In this document: one piece after another, positions 26,304 to 35,455 of the stretch
Position numbering within the stretch: the first letter of the stretch is position 1
Layout of the letters: every line of letters begins with the position of its first letter
Assembly (NCBI RefSeq): GCF_012922555.1
Contig: NZ_WIPK01000001.1
Span: 1,178,001 to 1,242,000, forward strand
Reading direction: 5' to 3'
From: Paraclostridium dentum
Lineage (GTDB): Bacteria > Bacillota > Clostridia > Peptostreptococcales > Peptostreptococcaceae
DNA: 64,000 nucleotides
Notes under the pieces: generated by a model
What the model saw: only the letters and a program-made list of their open reading frames with translations
Database searches by the model: none
What the model was told of the DNA's origin: nothing
Position numbers and translations under genes: made by a program

Positions 26304-27833
26304 TTATTTGCTAATTTCCTTTTCTTCTTTTTCATTTAGATTTTCTTTTCTGAGTTCTTTAACTAAGGCAATACATGCTAATATCATTATAAATATAAAT
26401 GGAAACGCCGCAATCAGAGATGAAGTCTGAAGTGCATTTAGACCTCCCGTTAACAAAAGTACTACAGCTAAAAAAGATTGTAATAAGCCTAACATTATTT
26501 TTTTTCTGTTACTTGGATTTAAATCTCCCTGTGATGTAAACATTCCTAAAACAAATGTAGCTGAATTTGCTGATGTTATAAAGAATGTAATTAGAAGTAT
26601 TATTGTTATAATAGATATTATAAACCCAAAATTATAATTACTAAGTACTGAAAAAAATGCAGTAGATACATCGTATGCTATATTTTCAATTGCCGTAAGT
26701 TCTAACCCTTTTCCAAAAGATAGATTAATTCCTAGGTTCCCAAATATTGCAAAGAATATAAAAGATGCAATTGCTGGAGCTCCCATAACCCCTACTATAA
26801 ATTCTCTTATAGTTCTTCCCTTTGAAATTCTAGCTATAAATGTCCCTACAAAAGGAGCCCAAGCTATCCACCATGCCCAATAAAATACCGTCCATTTATT
26901 TGTCCAAGTATTGTCAGAATATGCTCCTATTGATAAACTATCTGATAATATATTTTGAGCATAGCTTCCTAGTGAATTTGTAAAACTATTTATTATTTCT
27001 AATGTAGGCCCTACTAAAAAAGCTGCAGCAGTTACTATAAGCGCTAGTATTAAATTTAAATCGGATACTTTCTTTATTCCTTTATCTACTCCCGATACAG
27101 CTGTAGCTATAAATACAAAAGTTGTTATAGCAATTATAATGATTTGAGTAATAGCGTTATTAGGCACATTAAACAAATAACTAAGTCCACTATTTATTTG
27201 CATAGTTCCAAGTCCTAGAGATGTGGCTATCCCTGCTATAGTTGCAAATACAGCAAGAACATCTATTGTTATTCCTATCCATCCATTTATCTTTTTTCCT
27301 ATTACAGGTTCTAATATTGAACTTATCAACCCTGATTTTTCTTTCCTAAATTGAAAGTACGCAAGAGACAATCCAATTATACTGTACCCTGCCCAAGGGT
27401 GTATCCCCCAGTGAAGAAATGATGATTTAATGGCAAAGTCCGCAGCTTCTGTGCTTCCAGGTGCTATGTTTCCTTTTGGTGAAACAAAGTGAGATAATGG
27501 TTCTGCTACTCCCCAAAATATTAGACCAATACCCATTCCAGCTCCAAATAACATGGCAAACCATGATGAAGTTGAATACTCCGGTTTAGAATCATCTGGC
27601 CCTAATTTTATATTTCCATATTTGCTTAAAGCTAACCATATTGCAAATATTACAAACAATAGCATTGATATTAAATATAGCCATCCAAACTTACTTGTCA
27701 AAAAACTTAATGCTGCATCTGCTGCCTTTGAAAAACTTTTACTCGATATCACTGCCCATAAACACATAGGTAATACTATCAATAACGAAATATAAAATAC
27801 TCTATTATCCTCTTTTTTGACTGTATTTTTCAT
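26304..27833 (-). CDS. BCCT-family betaine/carnitine/choline transporter
   Basis: This 509-residue protein has 12 membrane segments. It carries the BCCT landmarks GAGMGIGLIFWGVAEPLSHF, the Trp-rich core WTVFYWAWWIAWAPFVGTFI, and IARISKGRTIREF. BCCT carriers take up quaternary ammonium compounds by sodium or proton symport, or by exchange. It is the last gene of the operon after grdI and grdH, 38 bases downstream. This points to betaine as the substrate and to uptake of the reductase substrate rather than osmoprotection alone. Confidence 0.92.
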   Translation of the reverse strand: MKNTVKKEDNRVFYISLLIVLPMCLWAVISSKSFSKAADAALSFLTSKFGWLYLISMLLFVIFAIWLALSKYGNIKLGPDDSKPEYSTSSWFAMLFGAGMGIGLIFWGVAEPLSHFVSPKGNIAPGSTEAADFAIKSSFLHWGIHPWAGYSIIGLSLAYFQFRKEKSGLISSILEPVIGKKINGWIGITIDVLAVFATIAGIATSLGLGTMQINSGLSYLFNVPNNAITQIIIIAITTFVFIATAVSGVDKGIKKVSDLNLILALIVTAAAFLVGPTLEIINSFTNSLGSYAQNILSDSLSIGAYSDNTWTNKWTVFYWAWWIAWAPFVGTFIARISKGRTIREFIVGVMGAPAIASFIFFAIFGNLGINLSFGKGLELTAIENIAYDVSTAFFSVLSNYNFGFIISIITIILLITFFITSANSATFVLGMFTSQGDLNPSNRKKIMLGLLQSFLAVVLLLTGGLNALQTSSLIAAFPFIFIMILACIALVKELRKENLNEKEEKEISK

Positions 27834-27871
27834 ATTTATCCTCCTAATTTTTAGTTTTACATTGATAAATA

Positions 27872-29179
27872 TTAATTTTTAAATACAGTTTGTTCTTCTA
27901 TATCTGTAGTTAACGCTTTTAATGCTGTCCCTACCATCTTATATCTTATTTTAAATTGTTCAGCTTTAGATTTTGAAGGATCTCCAAGAGGGTATGGTAT
28001 TGATATTGTAGGTACTATTCTATTAGATCCTACAGTTTTTGCAACAGGTATTAAATTGCACATTTGGACAATTGGAAAACCTACTTTTTCAAATTCTTTT
28101 ACCATCGTTGCTCCACAACGAGTGCAAGTACCTCATGTAGAAACCATTATGATAGCATCAACTTTAGCTTCTTGTAGATAAGGAATTATTTCATTTGCCA
28201 TCTTTGCAGCTTCTGCTTGAGTAGTCCCAGTCCCAACTGTTGAATAAAAGTATTCATGCAATTTACCTATTACGCCTTCCTTTTCATAAGTTTTAAGAGC
28301 ATCTATAGGTGTTATTACATCTGGATCATCATCAGCTACAGCTGGATCAAATCCTGCATGTATTGTTTTATAAACGCCACTTTTCAAATCATCAGTGCTT
28401 GATATATCATATCTTCCCCATCTAGTAGCTGATGCTGATTGTATTTTATCTGGATTATCAACAGGCACTATTCCACCCGTATTTACTAATGCTATTGTTG
28501 CTTTACTTAATTCTTTAATAGCTGGAGCTATTGCTACTTTATCTATTTTAGGTATAGGTAGCTCTGTTTCATAACTTTCATTATTTAATTTCTTTATAAT
28601 CATTTCAACAGCTCTATCAGCTGCCATTTTTTCATCTTCAATCCAAACTTGATGTCTATTTCCTCTTCCGAAATAACCTTCTGTTTGTGAATCTAATATA
28701 GTTTCATTTCTTAATATTTTGTTAGATATCTTTGCCATATTAGCTAAATCATGTCTCATTTTACCAGCACTATTTCCGCCCTTTAAAATGTACATATATT
28801 TTTTAAACATATCAACCCCTGGATTTTCTTCATGCATTGAAGTAACTACAGGTTTATTTAGTTTCTCTTTTACCGCTTTACATATTTGTCCACATGCAAC
28901 TCCATATCTTCCTGCTTGAAATGCTGGTCCAGCTATGAATATATCAAAGTCTTTATCTTTTAAAAATTCAATTATAACTGCTACTGCTTCATCTGTATTT
29001 GATCCCATAAAGTTATCCCCACATATTATAGTATGAGTAACAGTAGTATCTTCTAATAGTTTCTCCATCTGAATTGAAGGCCCTATAACCCCTTCTTTTA
29101 TTTGTGGTTTAAAATCAGCTTTGTCTTCTCCTCCTATTTGCCCGAAAAATTGATTTAGGTATACTATAGCCTTTTTCAT
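27872..29179 (-). CDS. grdH: Betaine reductase selenoprotein subunit (GrdH/GrdB type), contains selenocysteine
   Basis: A single gene read through an in-frame TGA at 28133-28135: 348 residues, Sec349, then 77 more to TAA at 27872. Around the codon the protein reads MVST-U-GTCTRCGATMVKEFE, the UxxCxxC redox motif of glycine/sarcosine/betaine reductase component B. A stem CGTTG / CAACG with loop TGGAG starts just downstream of the UGA and serves as SECIS. Component B binds the substrate and transfers it to the selenoprotein A carrier, ending as acetyl phosphate. Substrate is judged betaine from the BCCT gene beside it; sarcosine or glycine cannot be excluded. GrdA, C and D are not in the window. 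Confidence 0.93.
28106..28135 (-). promoter_or_regulatory. UGA-Sec codon and SECIS hairpin of grdH
   Basis: TGA at 28133-28135 is followed after 12 bases by CGTTG-TGGAG-CAACG (28120 down to 28106). The loop begins 18 bases past the UGA and has G at its second position, matching the usual bacterial SECIS rules. Confidence 0.85.
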
Positions 29180-29196
29180 ATTTTTACCCCCTATTT

Positions 29197-30522
29197 TTAG
29201 AATTCCTTCATTGTTTTAGTTGACCAGCCTAACACTTGATCTCCACAGAACATAGCATTGTTTTCCATTATAATCGATCCATCCTCTCTTACTGAAGGAC
29301 CTAGTATTTCATCATCACTCCATCCTCCTGACAATCCATCTCTTGATAATGACTCTAACTCTCCTATAACTTTTTCCATCGGAGGTAAATCGATAAGTTC
29401 AGAAACATTTCCACAAGATACTATTGCATCTAGCTTTTCATCTAATGTAACTAAAGGTTGTGAGTTTCCATCTCTTCCCGTGCATTCATTCGTAAGTCCA
29501 ACTACTTTTACTCCAACATCTTCTAGTGCAACTATACAACCTACAAAATCAGCGTCTGGATTTCCATATCCTTCTTCTGCAACTATTGCTCCATCTGCGC
29601 CTAATGTCTTAGCAATTTGCGCTACATATATAGCAGATCGTTCCTTTTGCTCTAATGATACATTTAAGTTAGATAATATAACACCTAAAAAGTTCAAGCT
29701 TTTTCCATGTTCTTTATATAATCTTTTTATTACGGGTGCATTTTGTATATCATAAGTGGACCATTTTGATGAACATGGCATAAAGCTTCCTGATACTACA
29801 GCTCCATCTAATATTTCATTCGGATGCATTAATGTTGGCACCAAGTGATTTGTGTTCCATCCATAAGTCAAATCATTATATCCATCTTCTTCCATTTGAG
29901 ATTGTAATTGCATAACAAATACTACACTAGGAAGTCCATTAACTTTTTCACTTCTTTTTGTAATTCCCTCAAGTTCATAAACTTCTACTTCTTCAGGCTC
30001 TAATTCTTGTACACACTTTGCTATATATTCAGCTAACTTATGACCTGCAACTCTTAAAGCATCATTTTTCTTTTGCTGTTCATTTTTTTCAAAATCTTCA
30101 TTTGTATCAGCAACTAATACTATATTTTTAATTTTAGAGAAGTAAGTATACTTTGCACCTTCTCCTCCCATATCTATTAATCCATCTTGAAATCCTCCCC
30201 AATGTTTTCCTACAACTAGTACACTACAATCTTTTAAAGCATGTGTTTTGCCATGACCACAATTTTCTAAATCGCCTGTAAAACCTGGGAATAATGCTCT
30301 ATTATCTACTTTAACTCTAGGTTCTATTGCTTCTTTTACAGGACATAATCTTATCATTTCTCCAGGGTTTACAATATGTAAATCCGCATCTGTTATTCTT
30401 TCGTCTTCTTTAATAAAATTTAAGAGTTCCTCTTTATTTAATCTTAAGATCCCATTTTCATAACTTGTCTTATTGCTAAATTCTATACTTTTTACATAAA
30501 AGTTACCTATTTCCAATTTCAC
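29197..30522 (-). CDS. grdI: Betaine reductase proprotein subunit (GrdI/GrdE type)
   Basis: This 441-residue precursor of the pyruvoyl subunits of component B contains the family blocks VNPGEMIRLCPVKEAIEPR, GKHWGGFQDGLIDMGGEGAK, GLTNECTGRDGNSQPLVTLD and NAMFCGDQVLGWSTKTMK. In GrdE the chain is cut at an internal Cys near residue 242 to form a pyruvoyl group. The equivalent here is likely Cys250 in VSGSFMPCSS, by position. The pyruvoyl group forms a Schiff base or activates the substrate together with GrdH. It is the first gene of the operon, 17 bases before grdH, and divergent from the PucR-type regulator. Confidence 0.93.
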   Translation of the reverse strand: MKLEIGNFYVKSIEFSNKTSYENGILRLNKEELLNFIKEDERITDADLHIVNPGEMIRLCPVKEAIEPRVKVDNRALFPGFTGDLENCGHGKTHALKDCSVLVVGKHWGGFQDGLIDMGGEGAKYTYFSKIKNIVLVADTNEDFEKNEQQKKNDALRVAGHKLAEYIAKCVQELEPEEVEVYELEGITKRSEKVNGLPSVVFVMQLQSQMEEDGYNDLTYGWNTNHLVPTLMHPNEILDGAVVSGSFMPCSSKWSTYDIQNAPVIKRLYKEHGKSLNFLGVILSNLNVSLEQKERSAIYVAQIAKTLGADGAIVAEEGYGNPDADFVGCIVALEDVGVKVVGLTNECTGRDGNSQPLVTLDEKLDAIVSCGNVSELIDLPPMEKVIGELESLSRDGLSGGWSDDEILGPSVREDGSIIMENNAMFCGDQVLGWSTKTMKEF

Positions 30523-30695
30523 AATTATTCCCCCTTCTGATTTATTACTTTGATTAAATGGTAATATATTTTTAACAATCTTAGTTTGTAAAATTTATAA
30601 TAATACATTTGAATTTTTTGTATTTTTCACAAATTTAACAAATATTTAAAAACTTCTGTTAAAATATTATTAAATATAGTATTGGGGGTATTTCA

Positions 30696-31841
30696 ATGGG
30701 TATATCAGTTAGAGATGCGTTAAAGCTCGATATTTTTAAAGATAGCAAGGTAATAGCTGGCCATAAAGGTTTAGATAGAATTATCAATAGAGTATCTGTT
30801 TTTGATTGTCCTATAGAAGTTAATAGGGATAAATTAGTCTTGAAAGAAGGTGATTTTTTTATAAGTAATTTTTTCCCATTTAAAGATGATGAAGATTATG
30901 CTTTATATGCGTTAAAATTTATAGATTCATGTGGATGTGCTTGTTTTTGTATAACAAATGAATATTTAAACAGTTTTACACAAAAACTAATAGAAGTTTG
31001 AAATGATATTAATTTTCCTATAGTTACTATAGACTATACTACTTCCTATGGTGATGTAATGAATGAAATTATGTCACTTATATTAGAAAAACAAAAAAAC
31101 ATTATACTAGAAATGAGAATATCTTCACTACTAGAAAGCAATTTATCTAATAGCGATATCCACAATACATTAAAATCTATAAATTATTCTTTTTTAAAAT
31201 ATGTAACTGCCATATACTGTTATTCAGAAAATATAAATGATAGCTGGAATAAAAATTTAATAGATTTGTTATCAAAAAATAAGGCAACTACATGTTTACC
31301 ATTTAAGAATGGTTTATTGCTATTAATAACTTACAATAGCATATCCAAATCTGAGTTAAACAAAATGTTAGATTTTTATATTAATCATATAAAATATAAT
31401 ATTAATGATTCTATAATAGGAATTAGCGATAATTACATACCTATAACATCCTGTAAAAATGCAATAAATCAAGCATTAATTTCTTCTAGTTCTTACTCAA
31501 TATCTAACGAAAAAATAATTAAATATAATTCACTAGGTATATATTCATTGCTTATGTGCTGTAAAGACTTAGAGGAGGCTAAAGAACTATATTCCAATAT
31601 AATGAAACCTATTTTAGACTATGATAAAGCAAATAAATCCTTCCTTTTAGAAACTCTAATAAGCTTCGTCAACCATGATGGCGATTATAAAAAAGTTTCT
31701 AGTGAATTATTTCAGCATGAAAATACAATTCGATACAGAATTTTAAAAGTTAAATCAATATTAAATCTAGATAAATCAAATATTGAGTTTTATGAAAAAA
31801 TTTCAATAGGTGTGAAACTTCATAAGATATATAATATATAA
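30696..31841 (+). CDS. PucR-type regulator interrupted by one in-frame TGA (possible selenoprotein or pseudogene)
   Basis: Read through the TGA at 30999-31001 this is a 381-residue PucR-family protein. The PucR N-terminal domain (about 1-125) starts GISVRDALKLDIF. A GGDEF-like middle follows, and then a C-terminal helix-turn-helix ELFQHENTIRYRILKVKSIL. The TGA falls within the N-terminal domain (QKLIEV-U-NDINFPIVTID), with frame and homology continuing unbroken on both sides. A CTATAG-TTA-CTATAG hairpin lies 16 bases downstream. The gene is divergent from grdI, so it is the likely regulator of betaine reductase. Alternatives are a nonsense mutation, or reinitiation at ATG 31059 giving an HTH-only protein. 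The family is certain; the meaning of the TGA is not. Confidence 0.75.
30999..31032 (+). promoter_or_regulatory. In-frame UGA and SECIS-like hairpin in the PucR-type gene
   Basis: TGA (30999-31001), then 16 bases, then CTATAG (31018-31023), TTA, CTATAG (31027-31032). If the closing G-C opens, the loop is GTTAC with G first, starting 22 bases past UGA, within the accepted bacterial range. The stem is AT-rich and only 6 bp, so chance formation is possible. Confidence 0.4.
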
Positions 31842-31847
31842 AAAAAG

Positions 31848-31871
31848 AGCTGTTTCATTTATGAAACAGCT
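31848..31871. terminator. Bidirectional terminator
   Basis: AGCTGTTTCAT / ATGAAACAGCT with a 2-base loop and A and T runs outside, between the convergent PucR-type and AbgT genes. Confidence 0.88.
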
Positions 31872-31884
31872 TTTTTTATTTAAT

Positions 31885-33459
31885 TTAAAATCCTACCGGT
31901 ATCCCTAAACTCATCCATACTACAAACAGTAATGTCCAAGCTATTAAGAATGTCATAGAATAAGGTAACATCAATGATATAACAGTACCAATTCCAGTAT
32001 CTTTCTTATAAGCTTGCATAAATACTATAACCATCGCAAAGTAACTCATAAGCGGAGATATTATATTTGTAGAACTATCCGCTATTCTATATGCAGTTTG
32101 AACTACATCTGCACCTATTCCAAGTTTTAAAAACATTGGTATAAACACAGGAGCCATTATAGCCCACTTCGCTGATGCAGATCCCATAAACAGATTTATA
32201 AACCCTGTTATTATTATAAATCCAACAAGTAGTGGTATTGAACCTATATTTATAGACTGTAAGAACTCTGCTCCTCTTACAGCAATTATAGTTCCTAAAT
32301 TTGTATATTCAAAGTATTTTATAAATTGAGCTGCAACGAATGCTAAACATAAATATCCACCCATTGAGCTCATGGCTTTACTCATATGTGCTGCAACCTC
32401 TTTTTCATTTTTTACAGTTTTAGCAATTTTACCGTAAACCACTGATGGCACAAAGAACAATAATGCTATTATTGGTATTAGACCATTCATTAGAGTTGAG
32501 TGATCAACTATAGAATCTAGGAAACTTGCTTTGTCTAAGTTTCTTAAAAATGAATTAGGCATTGCAACAAGAATAACTAACCCAATTACCATAAATAATA
32601 AAGTAAAGTTTGCAACTTTCATTGCTTTAGCTTCTTCAGGCTTTATAGTTTGCAAATCACTAGCTCTTGACATTCCAACTGAATCTTTTGCCATTTTAGA
32701 ATCATATTTACCTAGTTTAGGTTCTATAATTTTTGTAGTTATTATAGTTCCTAATATCGTTATTAAAAATGTAGATGCTACCATAAAGAAATAGTTCGCA
32801 GTAGCACTTATACTAACTGTAGGATCAATTATATGTGCTGCCTCATTTGTTATTCCTGCTAGCATCGGATCTATTGTTCCAATTATTAAATTTGCACTAA
32901 ATCCTCCTGAAACTCCTGCAAATGCTGCTGCTATTCCTGCTAATGGATGTCTTCCATAAGCCATAAAGACTAAAGCTCCAAGTGGAATTAATATAACATA
33001 TCCTGCATCGGATGCCATATTTGACATTATTCCTAAGAAAACTACAGTTGGAACTATTAATTTTGATGGTGTTACACTAACTATTTTTTTAAGTAATGTT
33101 CCTATATATCCTGAGCTTTCAGCTAGTCCTATTCCTAACATTCCAACTAAAACAACTCCAAGTGGTGCAAATGAAGTGAAGTTTGTTACTGCATTTTCTA
33201 GCATATATTTAAAACCTTCACCATTTAATAAACTAACTGCTGTTATAGTTTGTTTTTCTACTTCCATTGTTTCTCTATTTATAAGTTCGGCTGTTACACT
33301 TAACCCCATACTAGCTGCTATTGCAGATATAATAGCGATTGCAACACAAAGTATTGCAAATAAAGTAACTGGATGTGGTAATTTATTACCTATGTACTCT
33401 ATCCCATCTAGAGATTTCATCAAAAAACTCTTTTTTTCTTTAACTGCTGATTTACTCAT
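31885..33459 (-). CDS. AbgT-family transporter
   Basis: This 524-residue membrane protein starts KSFLMKSLDGIEYIGNKLPHPVTLF, typical of AbgT proteins. It also has the family segments MASDAGYVILIPLGALVF, GVSGGFSANLIIGTIDPMLAG, SASAKWAIMAPVFIPMFLKLG and RIADSSTNIISPLMSYFAMV. Members take up p-aminobenzoyl-glutamate or export antimetabolites such as sulfonamides. Nothing nearby settles the direction or substrate. It appears monocistronic. Confidence 0.92.
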   Translation of the reverse strand: MSKSAVKEKKSFLMKSLDGIEYIGNKLPHPVTLFAILCVAIAIISAIAASMGLSVTAELINRETMEVEKQTITAVSLLNGEGFKYMLENAVTNFTSFAPLGVVLVGMLGIGLAESSGYIGTLLKKIVSVTPSKLIVPTVVFLGIMSNMASDAGYVILIPLGALVFMAYGRHPLAGIAAAFAGVSGGFSANLIIGTIDPMLAGITNEAAHIIDPTVSISATANYFFMVASTFLITILGTIITTKIIEPKLGKYDSKMAKDSVGMSRASDLQTIKPEEAKAMKVANFTLLFMVIGLVILVAMPNSFLRNLDKASFLDSIVDHSTLMNGLIPIIALLFFVPSVVYGKIAKTVKNEKEVAAHMSKAMSSMGGYLCLAFVAAQFIKYFEYTNLGTIIAVRGAEFLQSINIGSIPLLVGFIIITGFINLFMGSASAKWAIMAPVFIPMFLKLGIGADVVQTAYRIADSSTNIISPLMSYFAMVIVFMQAYKKDTGIGTVISLMLPYSMTFLIAWTLLFVVWMSLGIPVGF

Positions 33460-33651
33460 ATTACGCCCCCTTTATTTTTATATGTATCATTCTTTTTTAT
33501 AATGGTAGCATATCGTTATATTAAAAACAATATAACTATTCAAATATTCTTTATTTTTCAAATATTTTATTTTTTTAATGCAAATTTTCTCATTTTTATA
33601 CATTTTTTAAAGTTCTAAACATTTAAATTAAAATATAATTTTAAATGACAT

Positions 33652-33690
33652 AATAAAAAAGCAACCTCGAAATAAGGTTGCTTTTTTATT
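33652..33690. terminator. Terminator after the Mrp-family gene
   Basis: A 16-base perfect stem around AAAAAAGCAACCT / AGGTTGCTTTTTT, loop CGAAATA, 12 bases after the Mrp gene stop. Confidence 0.88.
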
Positions 33691-33701
33691 ATGCTACTAT
33701 T

Positions 33702-34517
33702 CTACTTAATGTTTTCTACTATTCCACTCAATATCTCATTTAATTCATTACTTATATTATCAACACCATTGTGAGTTATATTAACAATCTCTTTAGTCAT
33801 TGGAAGTTCTCCTAACAGTTTTAAGTTCATTTCTTTTAGGAATTCTTCTGTTTCTTCTCCATCAAATAACTTTATTTTTTTATCACAATCTGGACATTGA
33901 ATATAGCTCATATTTTCAACAACACCTAATACTTTTATATTAAGCATTTTGGCCATATTTACAGCTTTTGCCACTATCATAGATATCATATCTTGAGGAA
34001 CTGAAACCATCACAACTCCATTTAAAGGTATATTTTGCATTACTGTAAGTGGAACATCTCCTGTTCCTGGAGGCATATCTATTAATAAATAATCTAGTTC
34101 TTCCCACATTACATCTTTATAAAACTGTTTTACTGTATTGCTAATTATAGGTCCCTTCCATACTATAGCTTGGTTTTCTTCTCCAACCATAAAGTTTATT
34201 GACATTGTCTTTATGTTATCTTTAGTTACTACAGGGTTTATATCTTTTCCATTTGGTGAAGTTGCTCTTTCATCTTGAACTCCCATAAGTCTTGGAATAC
34301 TTGGACCTGTTATATCCGCATCTAATATACCAACTTTATATCCCATTTTATTTAATTTTTTTGCAATAAGAGCTGTTACAGTAGATTTTCCAACTCCACC
34401 TTTTCCACTCATTACGCCTATTATATTTTTTATTTTATTATTAGGATTATTTTCTATTGTACAAGTTTCCTGCTTATTACAATTTCCTTTAGATGGACAT
34501 GAATTACAATTTCCCAT
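33702..34517 (-). CDS. Mrp/NBP35-type iron-sulfur carrier ATPase
   Basis: This 271-residue P-loop ATPase has the deviant Walker A SGKGGVGKST (37-46), DADITGPSIPRLMG and DYLLIDMPPGTGDVPLTVMQ. The C-terminal CPDC pair (ENMSYIQCPDCDKKI) that bridges a cluster between subunits is present. The N-terminus is Cys-rich (CNSCPSKGNCNKQETC), as in NBP35-like members. It should carry or insert Fe-S clusters in the cytoplasm. It is a single gene by spacing and terminator. Confidence 0.93.
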   Translation of the reverse strand: MGNCNSCPSKGNCNKQETCTIENNPNNKIKNIIGVMSGKGGVGKSTVTALIAKKLNKMGYKVGILDADITGPSIPRLMGVQDERATSPNGKDINPVVTKDNIKTMSINFMVGEENQAIVWKGPIISNTVKQFYKDVMWEELDYLLIDMPPGTGDVPLTVMQNIPLNGVVMVSVPQDMISMIVAKAVNMAKMLNIKVLGVVENMSYIQCPDCDKKIKLFDGEETEEFLKEMNLKLLGELPMTKEIVNITHNGVDNISNELNEILSGIVENIK

Positions 34518-34681
34518 TTACGTTACCTCTCTTTTCTTTTGTCTACTTTATTAATTATAATAAAATATGTATAAAATCATACACATTAAAGATCTTAATT
34601 TAATTATAAATCAAACTATTCTCAATTAATATATACCCCACATAAAAATAATAAATCATAAATAAAAAAAATTATTATATT

Positions 34682-35455
34682 TTAAAAATTTATTATATTC
34701 ACAATAAATTCATAAAACTTTCTAATATCTTCACTATATTTAATACTTTCTTCACTTATCCAATCATCACGTCTTATTGAACTTTGATTTGCACTTCCTG
34801 GCTGAAAAACATTAGCTATACAGCCTACCCTTACTTTATTTTCACTAGAAATGCTCCAATTATATTTATGCCTTTCATCTATATTTTTAATATAATCATT
34901 GACTTGTTCTATAAGATCCTTATAAACTATACCCGCACCATCTAGTAATAAATTCTCTAAAGTTCCTTTACTTTCATTGTCAGGAAAGAAATAATTATAT
35001 AAATTAATTTTTTCTCCTTTTATATTTATTTCTTCATCTAAAAAATCTTGTTTACATATAATCATGTCTTTTTTCTTATCTTTAAATTTTTCATTAAATG
35101 TTTCTTTAGCTATCTTTTGGTCTGCATCAAAAATTGCACATATACTCTTTATCTGGTTTAACTCAGATTTACTCATATTACTAATATATAAATCAATTTC
35201 TTTTATAAGCCTTCCTTCTCCATTTGTACAAATAATTACAATTATAACTTTCTGATTTGTAAAATATGATGGTATCGGTACATATCTTTCAATTCTATCT
35301 TTAACAAAAGGGTATGTTCTGGGTATTTTTCTTTTCCATATTTCGGGTAGATTATCTATACTTCTAATTTCTTTAAAACCATTCAGATCTAGAATCTTAG
35401 CTACACAGTTAGCATCATGAACTCCTTCTACGAAAAATAAAATATTTTTCATCAT
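34682..35455 (-). CDS. TOPRIM/DUF3226-like protein paired with AAA ATPase
   Basis: This 257-residue protein starts MMKNILFFVEGVHDANCVAKIL, and FDADQK lies at about residue 120. The VEG..D and DxD pattern is that of a TOPRIM nuclease/primase-like fold, as in DUF3226 and OLD-type nuclease halves. The gene overlaps the ATPase stop by four bases (ATGA), so they are co-translated. ABC-type ATPase plus TOPRIM partner is the architecture of OLD, PARIS and related anti-phage systems. I infer a defence function; assignment to a named system is not supported by what I can see. Confidence 0.7.
   Translation of the reverse strand: MMKNILFFVEGVHDANCVAKILDLNGFKEIRSIDNLPEIWKRKIPRTYPFVKDRIERYVPIPSYFTNQKVIIVIICTNGEGRLIKEIDLYISNMSKSELNQIKSICAIFDADQKIAKETFNEKFKDKKKDMIICKQDFLDEEINIKGEKINLYNYFFPDNESKGTLENLLLDGAGIVYKDLIEQVNDYIKNIDERHKYNWSISSENKVRVGCIANVFQPGSANQSSIRRDDWISEESIKYSEDIRKFYEFIVNIINF

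Noticed and set aside
27872-28132. Separate small gene after grdH stop
   Set aside because: It begins at a Met inside the UxxCxxC motif region and is the in-frame continuation of GrdH past UGA-Sec.
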